Origin: Candidatus Scatomonas pullistercoris
Lineage (GTDB): Bacteria; Bacillota; Clostridia; Lachnospirales; Lachnospiraceae
Assembly: GCA_018713515.1 (NCBI GenBank)
Contig: DVOO01000027.1
Coordinates: forward strand, 62,001-126,000
Direction of reading: 5' to 3'
Length of the DNA stretch: 64,000 nt
Shown piece after piece: positions 32,712-40,929 of this stretch (position 1 is the first letter of the stretch; each line of letters begins with the position of its first letter). The position numbers and the translations under genes were made by a program. The notes below the pieces were generated by a model, which had not been told where the DNA came from, did no database searches, and saw only the letters and a list, made by a program, of their open reading frames with translations.

Positions 32712-34685
32712 TCAGCAGATCTTGGCGCCGGCTGGCATATCCTTCTCCGGAGCAATCAGCGCCAGATTGCCCTCCGGATCCTCTGCGCAGAGAATCATCC
32801 CCTCGGAAAGGACACCGGCCAGCTTGGCCGGCTTTAAGTTCACCAGAACCATAACCTTCTTGCCCACCATCTCCTCGGGAGAATAGTGTGCCTTGATGCC
32901 GGACACGATCTGCTTCACCTGATCCCCGATCTTCACCTGAGAACAGAGCAGCTTCTTCGATTTCTTTACAGCCTCACAGGAGATGATCTCTCCCACGGCA
33001 AACTGCATTTTTTCAAAATCCTCAAAGGTAATCTCCGGCTGCATCTCCAGATGAACCGTCTCCTCCTCCTGCTTTTCCTCTGCAGGAGATAGGGCGGCCC
33101 TCTGCGCCTCCTGGATCTTCTCCACTTCCTTCATAATTTCCTTTACATCCAGACGGGCGAAAAGGATCTCCGGCTGAGCCGTCACCTTATTTCCGGAAGG
33201 ATACAGGCCGAACTGATCCAGCTCCTCGTAATCCCGTTCGGAAGCGTTCAGCTGCTCCAGTATCCTCCGGGTGGTATCCGGCATGAAGGATTTCAGCAGG
33301 GACGCGCCCACAGTGATGCTGTCCACCAGATTATAAAGAACGGTCGCCAGACGGTCCTGCTTCGTCTCATCCTTGGCCAGTGCCCAGGGCATAGTCTCGT
33401 CAATATATTTGTTGCAGCGCTTAAAGAGGTTAAAGATCTCCGTTATGGAATCAGCCACCCGGAGCCTGTCCATTTTCTCCACTACCCTGGCCGCAGTTCC
33501 CGTCACCACAGCCTTCAGGTCGGCGTCCACCTCCTCGGCCGCGCCTCTGTCCTCCACTGTGCCGCCGAAATATTTATTGGACATGGAGATCGTACGGTTC
33601 ACCAGATTACCCAGGGTGTTAGCCAGATCGGAATTCATCCGCTCAACCATCAGCTCCCAGGTGATCACGCCGTCATTCTCGAAAGGCATCTCGTGGAGGA
33701 CGAAATACCTCACCGCATCCACGCCAAAGAGCCTTACCAGATCATCGGCATAGATCACATTGCCCTTGGACTTGCTCATCTTTCCATCCCCCTGCAGGAG
33801 CCAGGGGTGGCCGAATACCTGCTTGGGCAGCGGCAGGCCCAGCGCCATCAGAAAAATCGGCCAGTAGATGGTGTGGAACCGTACAATATCTTTTCCGATT
33901 AAGTGAAGATCCGCGGGCCAGTATTTGGCAAACTGCTCCGTGCTGCTTCCATCACAGTCGTATCCGATTCCCGTAATGTAGTTGGTCAGCGCGTCCAGCC
34001 ATACATAAGTCACATGTTTCGGATCAAAATCCACCGGAATTCCCCAGCTGAAGGAGGTTCTGGACACACAGAGATCCTGCAGCCCCGGCAGCAGGAAATT
34101 GTTCATCATCTCATTCTTCCGTGATACGGGCTGAATGAACTCCGGATGTTCATTGATATATTCGATCAGCCTCGGAGCATACTTGCTCATGCGGAAAAAG
34201 TATGCTTCTTCTTTTGCCGGCGTTACAGGGCGGCCGCAGTCGGGACACTTCCCGTCCACCAGCTGAGACTCCGTAAAGAAGGATTCACAGGGCGTGCAGT
34301 ACATACCCTCATAATAACCTTTGTAGATGTCCCCCTGGTCATACAGTTTTTTAAAAATTTTCTGCACCTGTTTTTCATGGGATTCATCTGTGGTGCGGAT
34401 AAATTTATCGTAGGAGGTCTCCATCAGATCCCAGATGCTGCGGATCTCTCCGGACACGCGGTCCACCAGCTCCTTAGGTGTAATTCCCTGCTCCTGGGCT
34501 TTCAGCTCGATCTTCTGTCCGTGCTCATCTGTTCCTGTCTGAAAGAATACGTCATACCCCTGCTGCCTGTGAAAGCGGGCGATACTGTCCGCCAGAACGG
34601 CCTCATAGGTATTGCCGATATGCGGTTTGCCGGATGTGTAGGCAATCGCTGTGGTAATGTAATATTTTTTTCTGATCTTTTCCAT
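32712..34685 (-). CDS. metG: Methionyl-tRNA synthetase with C-terminal tRNA-binding domain
   Basis: Charges tRNA-Met. The 657 residues contain a class I core with the HIGH-type motif KPHIGNTYEA at about 20-29 and KMSKSKGN near 300, a zinc-knuckle insertion (CTPCESFF and CPDCGRP), an anticodon-binding helical domain about 360-500, a charged linker, and an EMAP/Trbp111-like dimerising domain at about 550-657 (DFEKMQFAVGEIISCE, QIVSGIKAHYSPEEMVGK). This is the single-zinc-knob Firmicutes form. Own promoter upstream. Confidence 0.97.
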   Translation of the reverse strand: MEKIRKKYYITTAIAYTSGKPHIGNTYEAVLADSIARFHRQQGYDVFFQTGTDEHGQKIELKAQEQGITPKELVDRVSGEIRSIWDLMETSYDKFIRTTDESHEKQVQKIFKKLYDQGDIYKGYYEGMYCTPCESFFTESQLVDGKCPDCGRPVTPAKEEAYFFRMSKYAPRLIEYINEHPEFIQPVSRKNEMMNNFLLPGLQDLCVSRTSFSWGIPVDFDPKHVTYVWLDALTNYITGIGYDCDGSSTEQFAKYWPADLHLIGKDIVRFHTIYWPIFLMALGLPLPKQVFGHPWLLQGDGKMSKSKGNVIYADDLVRLFGVDAVRYFVLHEMPFENDGVITWELMVERMNSDLANTLGNLVNRTISMSNKYFGGTVEDRGAAEEVDADLKAVVTGTAARVVEKMDRLRVADSITEIFNLFKRCNKYIDETMPWALAKDETKQDRLATVLYNLVDSITVGASLLKSFMPDTTRRILEQLNASERDYEELDQFGLYPSGNKVTAQPEILFARLDVKEIMKEVEKIQEAQRAALSPAEEKQEEETVHLEMQPEITFEDFEKMQFAVGEIISCEAVKKSKKLLCSQVKIGDQVKQIVSGIKAHYSPEEMVGKKVMVLVNLKPAKLAGVLSEGMILCAEDPEGNLALIAPEKDMPAGAKIC

Positions 34686-34754
34686 CCATCTGTCTCCTTA
34701 CTGCTTCCCTGTCTAAATCTGCCATGGCAGAAAAAAGCCTTTTTCACTTCTCTT

Positions 34755-34783
34755 ATCATAGCATAGCCCGGGATTTCTGACAA
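34755..34783 (-). promoter_or_regulatory. sigma-A promoter of metG
   Basis: Minus strand TTGTCA (34783-34778), 17-bp spacer, TATGAT (34760-34755), about 70 bp before the ATG. No T-box or SAM riboswitch is visible in the short leader. Confidence 0.7.
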
Positions 34784-34814
34784 TGGCTCTTCTCCCGGAC
34801 GGCCGAATTGAAGC

Positions 34815-34846
34815 TTGACATTTTTCAAGATTTAGCATATTATAAT
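34815..34846 (+). promoter_or_regulatory. sigma-A promoter of perR
   Basis: TTGACA (34815-34820) with TATTAT after 17 bp (34838-34843); an overlapping TATAAT (34841-34846) would give 20 bp spacing. The PerR-type box begins 12-15 bp downstream. Confidence 0.8.
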
Positions 34847-34857
34847 TTAAGTAACTA

Positions 34858-34872
34858 TTATCATTATTATAA
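34858..34872 (+). promoter_or_regulatory. PerR box before perR
   Basis: TTATCATTATTATAA differs from the Bacillus PerR consensus TTATAATNATTATAA at one position. It lies at the expected transcription start, 51 bp before the ATG, and implies autorepression relieved by peroxide. Confidence 0.85.
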
Positions 34873-34923
34873 TGTCAGCGCCAGCTTCATGCTGCGCCGG
34901 CATGATCATAAAGGAGGGTATGT

Positions 34924-35313
34924 ATGGCAACACTCAAATACAGCCGCCAGCGGGAATCTATTAAGGAAAATCTGATGCACCGCTGCGACCACCCGACTGC
35001 CGATATGATCTACTCAGATATCCGGAAAATATACCCCAATATCAGCCTGGGTACCGTGTACCGGAACCTGGCTCTTCTCTCGGATCTGGGCGAGATCAGA
35101 AAAGTGACAGTGGACGGCGGCGCAGACCGGTTTGACGGCAACACTTCCCCCCACAACCATTTCACCTGCCGCCATTGCGGGGCCGTACTGGATCTGGATA
35201 TGGAAGATATCAGCCGGATTAAAGAATTCGCAGGTCAGAATTTTCACGGCATCATTGAGAGCTACAGTGTGAATTTTTACGGACTCTGCGAAAACTGTAC
35301 TGAAAAATCATAA
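34924..35313 (+). CDS. perR: Fur-family peroxide-stress regulator, PerR-like
   Basis: A 129-residue Fur-family repressor. Winged helix about 5-75 (QRESIKENL, HPTADMIYSDIRKIYPNISLGTVYRNLALL); dimerisation domain with the histidine-rich metal site RFDGNTSPHNHF and the two structural-zinc pairs CRHC and CENC. I call it PerR rather than Fur because it has a PerR-type box at its own promoter and at the rubrerythrin gene directly downstream; in B. subtilis PerR, histidine oxidation by peroxide releases DNA. Ribosome site AAGGAGGG. Confidence 0.88.
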   Translation: MATLKYSRQRESIKENLMHRCDHPTADMIYSDIRKIYPNISLGTVYRNLALLSDLGEIRKVTVDGGADRFDGNTSPHNHFTCRHCGAVLDLDMEDISRIKEFAGQNFHGIIESYSVNFYGLCENCTEKS

Positions 35314-35321
35314 AAAATGCC

Positions 35322-35350
35322 TTGACATTTCCGTATATAAGTGATATATT
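35322..35350 (+). promoter_or_regulatory. sigma-A promoter of the reverse rubrerythrin gene
   Basis: TTGACA (35322-35327), 17-bp spacer, TATATT (35345-35350), starting 9 bp after the perR stop. Confidence 0.85.
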
Positions 35351-35364
35351 GATTTCAGTAACAG

Positions 35365-35379
35365 TTACTAATATTGTTA
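35365..35379 (+). promoter_or_regulatory. Probable PerR box before the reverse rubrerythrin gene
   Basis: TTACTAATATTGTTA matches 10 of 14 fixed positions of the PerR consensus. It is preceded by TTTCAGTAAC, which lines up with TTTAAGTAAC ahead of the perR box at the same distance, so both regions share one extended operator layout. Confidence 0.6.
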
Positions 35380-35421
35380 AACCCCAGTAAATTAATTATA
35401 ATAGAAAGAGAGGATCAAGCA

Positions 35422-35964
35422 ATGAAAAAGTTTGTATGCAGTGTTTGTGGTTACGTTTATGAGGGTGAGGCAGCTCCCGAGAAGTGCCCCATCTGCGGCG
35501 CTCCGGCTTCCAAGTTTGTAGAGCAGTCCGGTGATATGACCTGGGCCTCTGAGCATGTGGTAGGCGTTGCCGCTGACGTTCCTGAAGACATCAAGGCTGA
35601 CCTGAGAGCTAACTTCGAGGGCGAGTGCTCCGAGGTTGGAATGTATCTGGCCATGGCCCGCGTTGCCCACAGAGAAGGCTATCCGGAAATCGGCCTGTAC
35701 TGGGAGAAAGCCGCCTATGAAGAGGCTGAGCATGCAGCTAAATTTGCAGAGCTTCTGGGCGAGGTTGTTACCGACAGCACCAAGAAGAATCTGGAGATGA
35801 GAGTAGAGGCGGAGAACGGCGCTACCGCCGGCAAGACCGATCTGGCTAAGCGCGCAAAAGCTGCCAACCTGGATGCGATCCATGACACGGTACATGAGAT
35901 GGCCCGCGATGAAGCCCGCCACGGCAAGGCTTTCGCTGGTCTGCTGAAGAGATACTTCGGCTGA
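35422..35964 (+). CDS. Reverse rubrerythrin (rubredoxin domain first)
   Basis: A non-heme iron peroxide reductase of anaerobes, 180 residues. The rubredoxin-like FeS4 site is N-terminal: Cys6, Cys9, Cys22, Cys25. A four-helix diiron domain follows, with ligands in [16 protein letters not shown] and ARDEARH. This domain order is the reverse of classical rubrerythrin; such proteins in Clostridium act as NADH-linked peroxide and oxygen reductases. ATG 35422 has GAGAGGA seven bases upstream. Under a PerR-type box and followed by a terminator. Confidence 0.93.
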   Translation: MKKFVCSVCGYVYEGEAAPEKCPICGAPASKFVEQSGDMTWASEHVVGVAADVPEDIKADLRANFEGECSEVGMYLAMARVAHREGYPEIGLYWEKAAYEEAEHAAKFAELLGEVVTDSTKKNLEMRVEAENGATAGKTDLAKRAKAANLDAIHDTVHEMARDEARHGKAFAGLLKRYFG

Positions 35965-35980
35965 TAAATCCAGACTTTTT

Positions 35981-36016
35981 GGACGCTGGCTGGCAGATAA
36001 GCCGGCGTCCTTTTTT
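35981..36016 (+). terminator. Terminator of the reverse rubrerythrin gene
   Basis: An 11-bp stem GGACGCTGGCT / AGCCGGCGTCC with one G-T pair, followed by six T. The next promoter's TTGACA starts directly behind it. Confidence 0.9.
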
Positions 36017-36017
36017 A

Positions 36018-36046
36018 TTGACAGTCTTTTTAGGCGCGTTTATAAT
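36018..36046 (+). promoter_or_regulatory. Perfect consensus sigma-A promoter of the second rubrerythrin gene
   Basis: TTGACA (36018-36023), 17-bp spacer, TATAAT (36041-36046). No PerR-like box is obvious behind it, so this copy may be constitutive. Confidence 0.9.
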
Positions 36047-36089
36047 TACTGTATATATTTTTTCTGACAGCAGCCGAAAGGAGGGTTTT

Positions 36090-36626
36090 ATGTCAAAATA
36101 CGCAGGAACCAAAACGGAACAGAATCTGAAGGATGCTTTCGCCGGCGAATCCCAAGCCAGGAATAAGTACACCTTCTATGCTTCCCAGGCAAAAAAGGCC
36201 GGCTATGAGCAGCTGGCGGCCCTGTATCTGGAAACCGCAGATCAGGAGAAGGAACACGCGAAAATGTGGTTTAAGGAATTCCACGGAATTTCCGATGTAC
36301 CCAATAACCTGGAGGACGCGGCAGCCGGTGAGAACTACGAGTGGACCGATATGTATGCCAGAATGGCCAGAGAGGCCAGAGAAGAGGGCTTCCCGGAGCT
36401 GGCGGCCAAATTTGAGGGTGTGGCCCGCGTAGAGGCGGCTCACGAAAAGAGATACCGCAAGCTGCTGGAATCCTATAAGGCAGACAAAACCTTCAGGGGG
36501 GACGCGCCTCTCGGCTGGAAATGCCGCAACTGCGGATTCGTCTATGAAGGTGAGGAAGCTCCTGAGGTATGCCCCGTATGCGCCCATCCCAGAGCTTACT
36601 TTGAGCGCAAGGTAGAAAATTACTGA
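36090..36626 (+). CDS. Rubrerythrin (classical domain order)
   Basis: A 178-residue peroxide reductase of the cytosol. Diiron four-helix domain about 1-140 with ligands in [24 protein letters not shown] and [10 protein letters not shown]-terminal rubredoxin-like domain with CRNC and CPVC at about 150-168. AAAGGAGGG precedes ATG 36090. It differs enough from the gene upstream in domain order that the pair is two families, not a recent duplication. Followed by a very strong hairpin. Confidence 0.95.
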   Translation: MSKYAGTKTEQNLKDAFAGESQARNKYTFYASQAKKAGYEQLAALYLETADQEKEHAKMWFKEFHGISDVPNNLEDAAAGENYEWTDMYARMAREAREEGFPELAAKFEGVARVEAAHEKRYRKLLESYKADKTFRGDAPLGWKCRNCGFVYEGEEAPEVCPVCAHPRAYFERKVENY

Positions 36627-36628
36627 TC

Positions 36629-36675
36629 CCGCAAAAGAAAAGGCCGGCTTCCATGTCCGGCCTTTTCTTTTGCGG
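36629..36675 (+). terminator. Long terminator-like hairpin after the rubrerythrin gene
   Basis: A perfect 19-bp stem (36629-36647 with 36657-36675) and a 9-nt loop. The 3' arm holds CCTTTTCTTTTG, a T-rich stretch inside the stem rather than behind it. Confidence 0.75.
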
Positions 36676-36706
36676 AGCGGATAAAAAAATCAGGGGGGAT
36701 TCTGTT

Positions 36707-38560
36707 ATGAAACAGATATGTTTTAAAAAATTTTCACGAGTCCGCCGGGTGCCGGCCGGACTTTTTCTGCTGCTGTTTGCCGGCCTGGCCGGCGGCTGCT
36801 CTCTCTTTTCCCATTCCCTGGAATCCGCCGTCTCCGGGGACGATCTGGAATCTCTCGCCGCTTCCCGGGAACAGATGGAACTTCTGGAAGCAGATTACGC
36901 GTCAGAGGGCTTTATCCCGGAGGAAGATGCCCCTGCCGTCCTTTCCGCGGTGGCCGGCTATGCGGAGGAACTGAAACAGGAAGGGATTCTCCAGAATTAT
37001 TCCCTGTCCGGCTCCCATGTATGGATGCTCTACGACAGCGGTATTCAGATGATCTATACGCCGGATACCGGAATAACGGATGCCGTGGGCCTGGACAGTA
37101 CCTGCCGGATCGTTACCTGCCAGCCATACGCGTCTTCTTACCCGCCCTCTCTTTCTGAAGAAATGGGGCTCCCCGATTCGGCGGCCTCCTCTCTCGAGCA
37201 GCTCTCCGCCTCCTGGACCTTTGAAGACAACTATGACATGGAAGAGGTCACGCCGGATCTTCTGAAAGAACTGAATGGAACACAGATTCTGCTCTGGCAC
37301 GGCCACGGAGGCTGGACAGAAGAAACCCACTCCTTTCTGGCCACAGGGGAAACCTTCAGTGAAAACCGGTTTCAGAATGACATCGATTATTACGAAGATT
37401 TTCAGACCGGCCGCCTGGTGCTCTGCAGTGATGGAAGAGTTGCGGTCACGGCCGGCTTTGTCCGGGAGTATATGGATGCTCTGGACGGTTCCCTGATCTA
37501 TCTGGGCGCCTGCCAGAGCGGTCTGGATGCAGAGCTTTCAGACGCCTTTCTGGAAAAGGGCGCCGCGGCTGTCATCGCCAACACAGATACCATCCGCACC
37601 GCCTATAATACCCGCATGATGTACTCCACCATGGAAGGGCTCTCTCTGACAGACGCCTCCTCCGGCCAGCGGTATACGCTGGAACAGGCGCTGCAGTATG
37701 CTGCTTCTGTCTGGGGCGAGTCCGACAGCGTACAATTTGGGGGAACAGGAGCCAGACCCGTCTATTTCGGGGAAAATATCCGTCTGGATGAGACACCAGT
37801 GGAGAATCCCGTTCCAGAGGAAACCCTTCCCGGGACACAGGATACTTCCACCCTGCTGCAGGAATACGCGGAGGGACTGGACTGTCTCTCCGGCAGCGGA
37901 ACGTATACCGGCTACTTTGAGATCACCGGCAGCGGCCCCCGGTATAACTACTGGTCTTCTCTCCCTGTCCGTCCCCTTTCCCGCCTTCAGATGGATTTTG
38001 ATCAGGACGGGGCGGATGAACTGCTTGTGGTAAATCTGAACACGGATTATACTCTCCGCGCGGAAATGTATGAGGCAGAGGGCGGAGAGATACAGCTGAT
38101 CTCCAGTACGTCCCTGCCTGCCTCAGCCGCCAGTATTTCGGAGGAGGGATATCTGGACTGCATGACCTACCAGTATAATGGACAGACAGCCATAGGCTTT
38201 GAAGAACGGTCCCTCGCTTCCCATCTGGCTGACGGAACACTGATCCGGTTTACAGCGCTTCTCTACGATGGAGCTTCTCTTCAGATGCTGGGAACTCAGG
38301 AATATATGGGATCCGGCGGACTTCCTGAAGAGGGGGAACCCTTTGTGGACGGGATGGCTTCCATGGGCATTTATGTGGACTTTGAGCAGATCTTCTATGA
38401 GGGGACCAGCATCTTCAGTTACCTGGACTCTCCTGAAGCTTTCGCCAGCTCCCGCACTTACTGCCTGTGGGAGGATGAAGCGTGGCTTGCCTTCTATCCG
38501 GAATGGTACAGCGATCCGGATGCCGGTCCGGTGGAAGCTTCCATCATTGAATTCCAATAA
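36707..38560 (+). CDS. Lipoprotein with caspase-like (clan CD) His-Cys dyad
   Basis: A 617-residue exported lipoprotein; signal with lipobox AGGC, Cys31 as lipidation site. Residues about 185-340 contain two strands each ending in the clan CD hallmarks: ILLWHGHGG (His198, His200) and LIYLGACQSG (Cys269), then AAAVIANTDT. This is the layout of gingipain/clostripain/caspase and CHAT peptidases. The C-terminal 250 residues look like repeated beta strands with SSLPVRPLSRLQMDFDQDGADELLVV, an FG-GAP-like calcium loop. Function and substrate are unknown; a cell-surface protease is inferred. ATG 36707 follows GGGGGG. No own promoter is visible, so transcription may read through from the rubrerythrin gene. 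Confidence 0.65.
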   Translation: MKQICFKKFSRVRRVPAGLFLLLFAGLAGGCSLFSHSLESAVSGDDLESLAASREQMELLEADYASEGFIPEEDAPAVLSAVAGYAEELKQEGILQNYSLSGSHVWMLYDSGIQMIYTPDTGITDAVGLDSTCRIVTCQPYASSYPPSLSEEMGLPDSAASSLEQLSASWTFEDNYDMEEVTPDLLKELNGTQILLWHGHGGWTEETHSFLATGETFSENRFQNDIDYYEDFQTGRLVLCSDGRVAVTAGFVREYMDALDGSLIYLGACQSGLDAELSDAFLEKGAAAVIANTDTIRTAYNTRMMYSTMEGLSLTDASSGQRYTLEQALQYAASVWGESDSVQFGGTGARPVYFGENIRLDETPVENPVPEETLPGTQDTSTLLQEYAEGLDCLSGSGTYTGYFEITGSGPRYNYWSSLPVRPLSRLQMDFDQDGADELLVVNLNTDYTLRAEMYEAEGGEIQLISSTSLPASAASISEEGYLDCMTYQYNGQTAIGFEERSLASHLADGTLIRFTALLYDGASLQMLGTQEYMGSGGLPEEGEPFVDGMASMGIYVDFEQIFYEGTSIFSYLDSPEAFASSRTYCLWEDEAWLAFYPEWYSDPDAGPVEASIIEFQ

Positions 38561-38847
38561 CAGAAAACAGAAGGCCGGATCTGTCCTCCGGCCTTCCGGC
38601 TGATTTTCTCTGTAAAATAAAATGAGGAGTGCCCCGGGGGATTGACATCCCGCCGGGGCTATTATTATGAAAAAATTTTTGTAATGACCAGGCATTCTTT
38701 CTATCTGTTCATCTCTGAACAGTATTTATCATAACAATGATTTGTGAACAAATCGTGAACTCCCGGTAAAACATTTATTAATTTGCATATTTTATTGATG
38801 CATTTTATTTGTTTTTTATGCATTCTGCACAGTCATCAATGGGGCTG
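38561..38847. other. Gene-free gap with two hairpins
   Basis: A 10-bp stem GAAGGCCGGA / TCCGGCCTTC (38570-38596) is the likely end of the lipoprotein transcript, although only a short T-stretch follows. A second GC-rich stem GCCCCGG / CCGGGGC (about 38632-38660) follows. The rest is AT-rich with no convincing ORF. Confidence 0.6.
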
Positions 38848-39771
38848 TCAGCCGAAAAGCCCCCCCAGCCAGCTGCTGATCCGGTCCCAGAGACTGCCAA
38901 ACCAGTTTCCGATGGTTTCAAAAAATCCCTGGACATCTTCCTCCGTAATATTCAGATCCATATTTGCCAGCTTATCGTAGATAGCCTGGACCTGACTCTT
39001 CAGATCATCCACATTAATATCCAGACCGGCAATCTTCTGCATCAGCTCAATTATCTGCTGCTTCTCTTCTTCTGTAAGATGGATCCCCAGTCCCTCCGCC
39101 GCGTTGTCGATCAGCTGGCTGATCCGGTCCGGATCGCTGATATCTTCCGCCACAACCGCTTCCTTCACAGCCGCCACAAGATTCTCAGCCTGCTCCGTAT
39201 CTCCCAGGCTCTGGCCAAGGTCTCCGGTGGTGATCAGCTCATCGGTGGCCGCGTCAATTTTCGTGGCCTCCACCGGCGTTCCCGTCATCTCCGAGTAGGC
39301 CTTCATCACACCGATCAGGGCGGCGGTTCCCGTCACCTTGACGGGACCCGCCACTGTGACGTCCGCATTCTTCAATCCCGCTGTGGCCAGGGCGTTCTGA
39401 TACATTCCCACCGTGCAGTAGGTGACGTTCTGGGTTGTTACCTGAATGCCGTGTCCTTCCTCCCTTCCCACAACCAGCGCGGAGGAGATTGCCTGGTCCC
39501 CGATTACCTCCGCATCCAGATAATCTCCCAGATATTCATACTCTTCTTCATTCGTTACAGTTACCACCGTATACTGTTCCAGATCCGCCTCCGAAACACC
39601 GAGGAGCTCCAGAACGGAAGCCCGCTGCCCGGCATCCAGATCTGCCCCCAGCGATACATAGGGAGTTCCGGTTGCGTCCGCATGAACAGTGGCCAGACCC
39701 GGTCCGGCGGTGGCGGCGGTCACCGCGCACAGAACCGCTGCCGTATATTTTTTCCATTTTAAATGTTTCAT
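38848..39771 (-). CDS. Exported DUF1002 protein
   Basis: A 307-residue secreted protein. Signal peptide 1-31 (cleavage near VHADA). The body matches the DUF1002 pattern: SLGADLDAGQRASVLELLGV, the conserved TNEEEYEYLGDYL, and the AALIGVMKAYSEMTG segment; C-terminal helices follow. DUF1002 proteins are widespread in Firmicutes and have no known activity. Own transcription unit, separated from rsmA by a hairpin. Confidence 0.88.
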   Translation of the reverse strand: MKHLKWKKYTAAVLCAVTAATAGPGLATVHADATGTPYVSLGADLDAGQRASVLELLGVSEADLEQYTVVTVTNEEEYEYLGDYLDAEVIGDQAISSALVVGREEGHGIQVTTQNVTYCTVGMYQNALATAGLKNADVTVAGPVKVTGTAALIGVMKAYSEMTGTPVEATKIDAATDELITTGDLGQSLGDTEQAENLVAAVKEAVVAEDISDPDRISQLIDNAAEGLGIHLTEEEKQQIIELMQKIAGLDINVDDLKSQVQAIYDKLANMDLNITEEDVQGFFETIGNWFGSLWDRISSWLGGLFG

Positions 39772-40020
39772 AATTTTCCTTTCTTTTTCGTTTCAGTGTT
39801 TTTTTCTTTCCTTCCGCATTATAACACATCTGTTCCGCTACTGTCCTGCTCTTCACAGAACCTTTGGATTTTGTTCATGTTTTTTTTACAGGTTGCACAC
39901 GAATTAAACACATTTCCCGACTATACTAAAACCATAAAATAATTAATCCAAAATAATTATTTTATATTTTCTTTTTCATAATGCCGGTTGAAAACCGGCT
40001 CTCCTTCCTTTAAAATAAGT

Positions 40021-40051
40021 TTGAGGCTGGCGCTTTCAGCGCCAGCCTCAA
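40021..40051 (-). terminator. Hairpin at the end of rsmA
   Basis: A perfect 14-bp stem TTGAGGCTGGCGCT / AGCGCCAGCCTCAA with a 3-nt loop that overlaps the rsmA stop codon. The following minus-strand bases (ACTTATTTTAAAG) are only moderately T-rich. Upstream of DUF1002 (39772-40020) the DNA is AT-rich and holds no gene. Confidence 0.7.
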
Positions 40052-40929
40052 TGTGTTTCTGTCAGATAATCAGCTAATGCCCCATATTCTGCCAGGCCCA
40101 GGGTTTCTCCGCGAACCGAGGGATCCAGGCCGCAGTGCACAATGGCTGCTTCCGCGGCTTCTCTGGAAAGATTTAATTCCGGATCATTCCGAAGACCGTT
40201 CAGCAACGTTTTCCTTCTCTGGTTAAAGGCCGCACGGATCAGCCGGAACATCAGCGCCGGATCTCTGGTCTCCACCGGCGGTCTTTCCCGGCGGGTCAGC
40301 CGGATGACCGCGCTCCCCACATTGGGTCTCGGTATGAAACAGTTGGGAGGAACATTGGCCGCCAGATACGGTTCCGCATAATACCGGACCGCCAGGGACA
40401 GCGCTCCATACTCCCTGCTTCCCGGCTCCGCCTGCATCCGCTGAGCCACCTCTTTCTGCACCATAACGGTCATGGATTCCATGGGAACCTGTTTTTCCAG
40501 AAGGCCCATAATAATCGGCGTTGTTATATAATAGGGCAGATTCGCCACAATCTTCATGGGCTTTCCCTGATTTTTCTCCTCTGCCAGCTTCTGAAGATCC
40601 GTCTTTAATATATCCTGGTGGATCACAGTCACATTCGGCCATGCGCTTAACGTATCTTCCAGAATAGGGAGAAGATTCCTGTCTATCTCCACCGCGCAGA
40701 CCTCTCTGGCGGCATGGGCCAGGTATTGGGTAAGCGTCCCAATACCCGGCCCTATCTCTACCACAAAATCTTCCTCTGTAACTCCCGCCGCCGCTGTGAT
40801 TTTTCCCAGCACATGGGGATCAATCAGAAAATTCTGTCCGTACTTCTTCTGAAACCGGAAACCGTATTTCTGAAGTATTGAAATTGTGTTCTGGGGATTT
40901 CCCAGCCAGGGTTTCTCTTTACTGTTCAA
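40048..40929 (-). CDS. rsmA: 16S rRNA (adenine1518/1519-N6)-dimethyltransferase
   Basis: RsmA (KsgA) dimethylates two adenines in helix 45 during 30S maturation. The core shows KKYGQNFLIDPHVL, the SAM motif VVEIGPGIGTLT, EIDRNL and the catalytic NLPYYITTPI. No ATG exists before the core. TTG 40929, with AGGAAAAAG upstream, gives 293 residues, close to family length; it overlaps the end of the ATPase gene by 11 bases, implying coupled translation. The start is therefore an inference. Confidence 0.93.
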   Translation of the reverse strand: MNSKEKPWLGNPQNTISILQKYGFRFQKKYGQNFLIDPHVLGKITAAAGVTEEDFVVEIGPGIGTLTQYLAHAAREVCAVEIDRNLLPILEDTLSAWPNVTVIHQDILKTDLQKLAEEKNQGKPMKIVANLPYYITTPIIMGLLEKQVPMESMTVMVQKEVAQRMQAEPGSREYGALSLAVRYYAEPYLAANVPPNCFIPRPNVGSAVIRLTRRERPPVETRDPALMFRLIRAAFNQRRKTLLNGLRNDPELNLSREAAEAAIVHCGLDPSVRGETLGLAEYGALADYLTETH

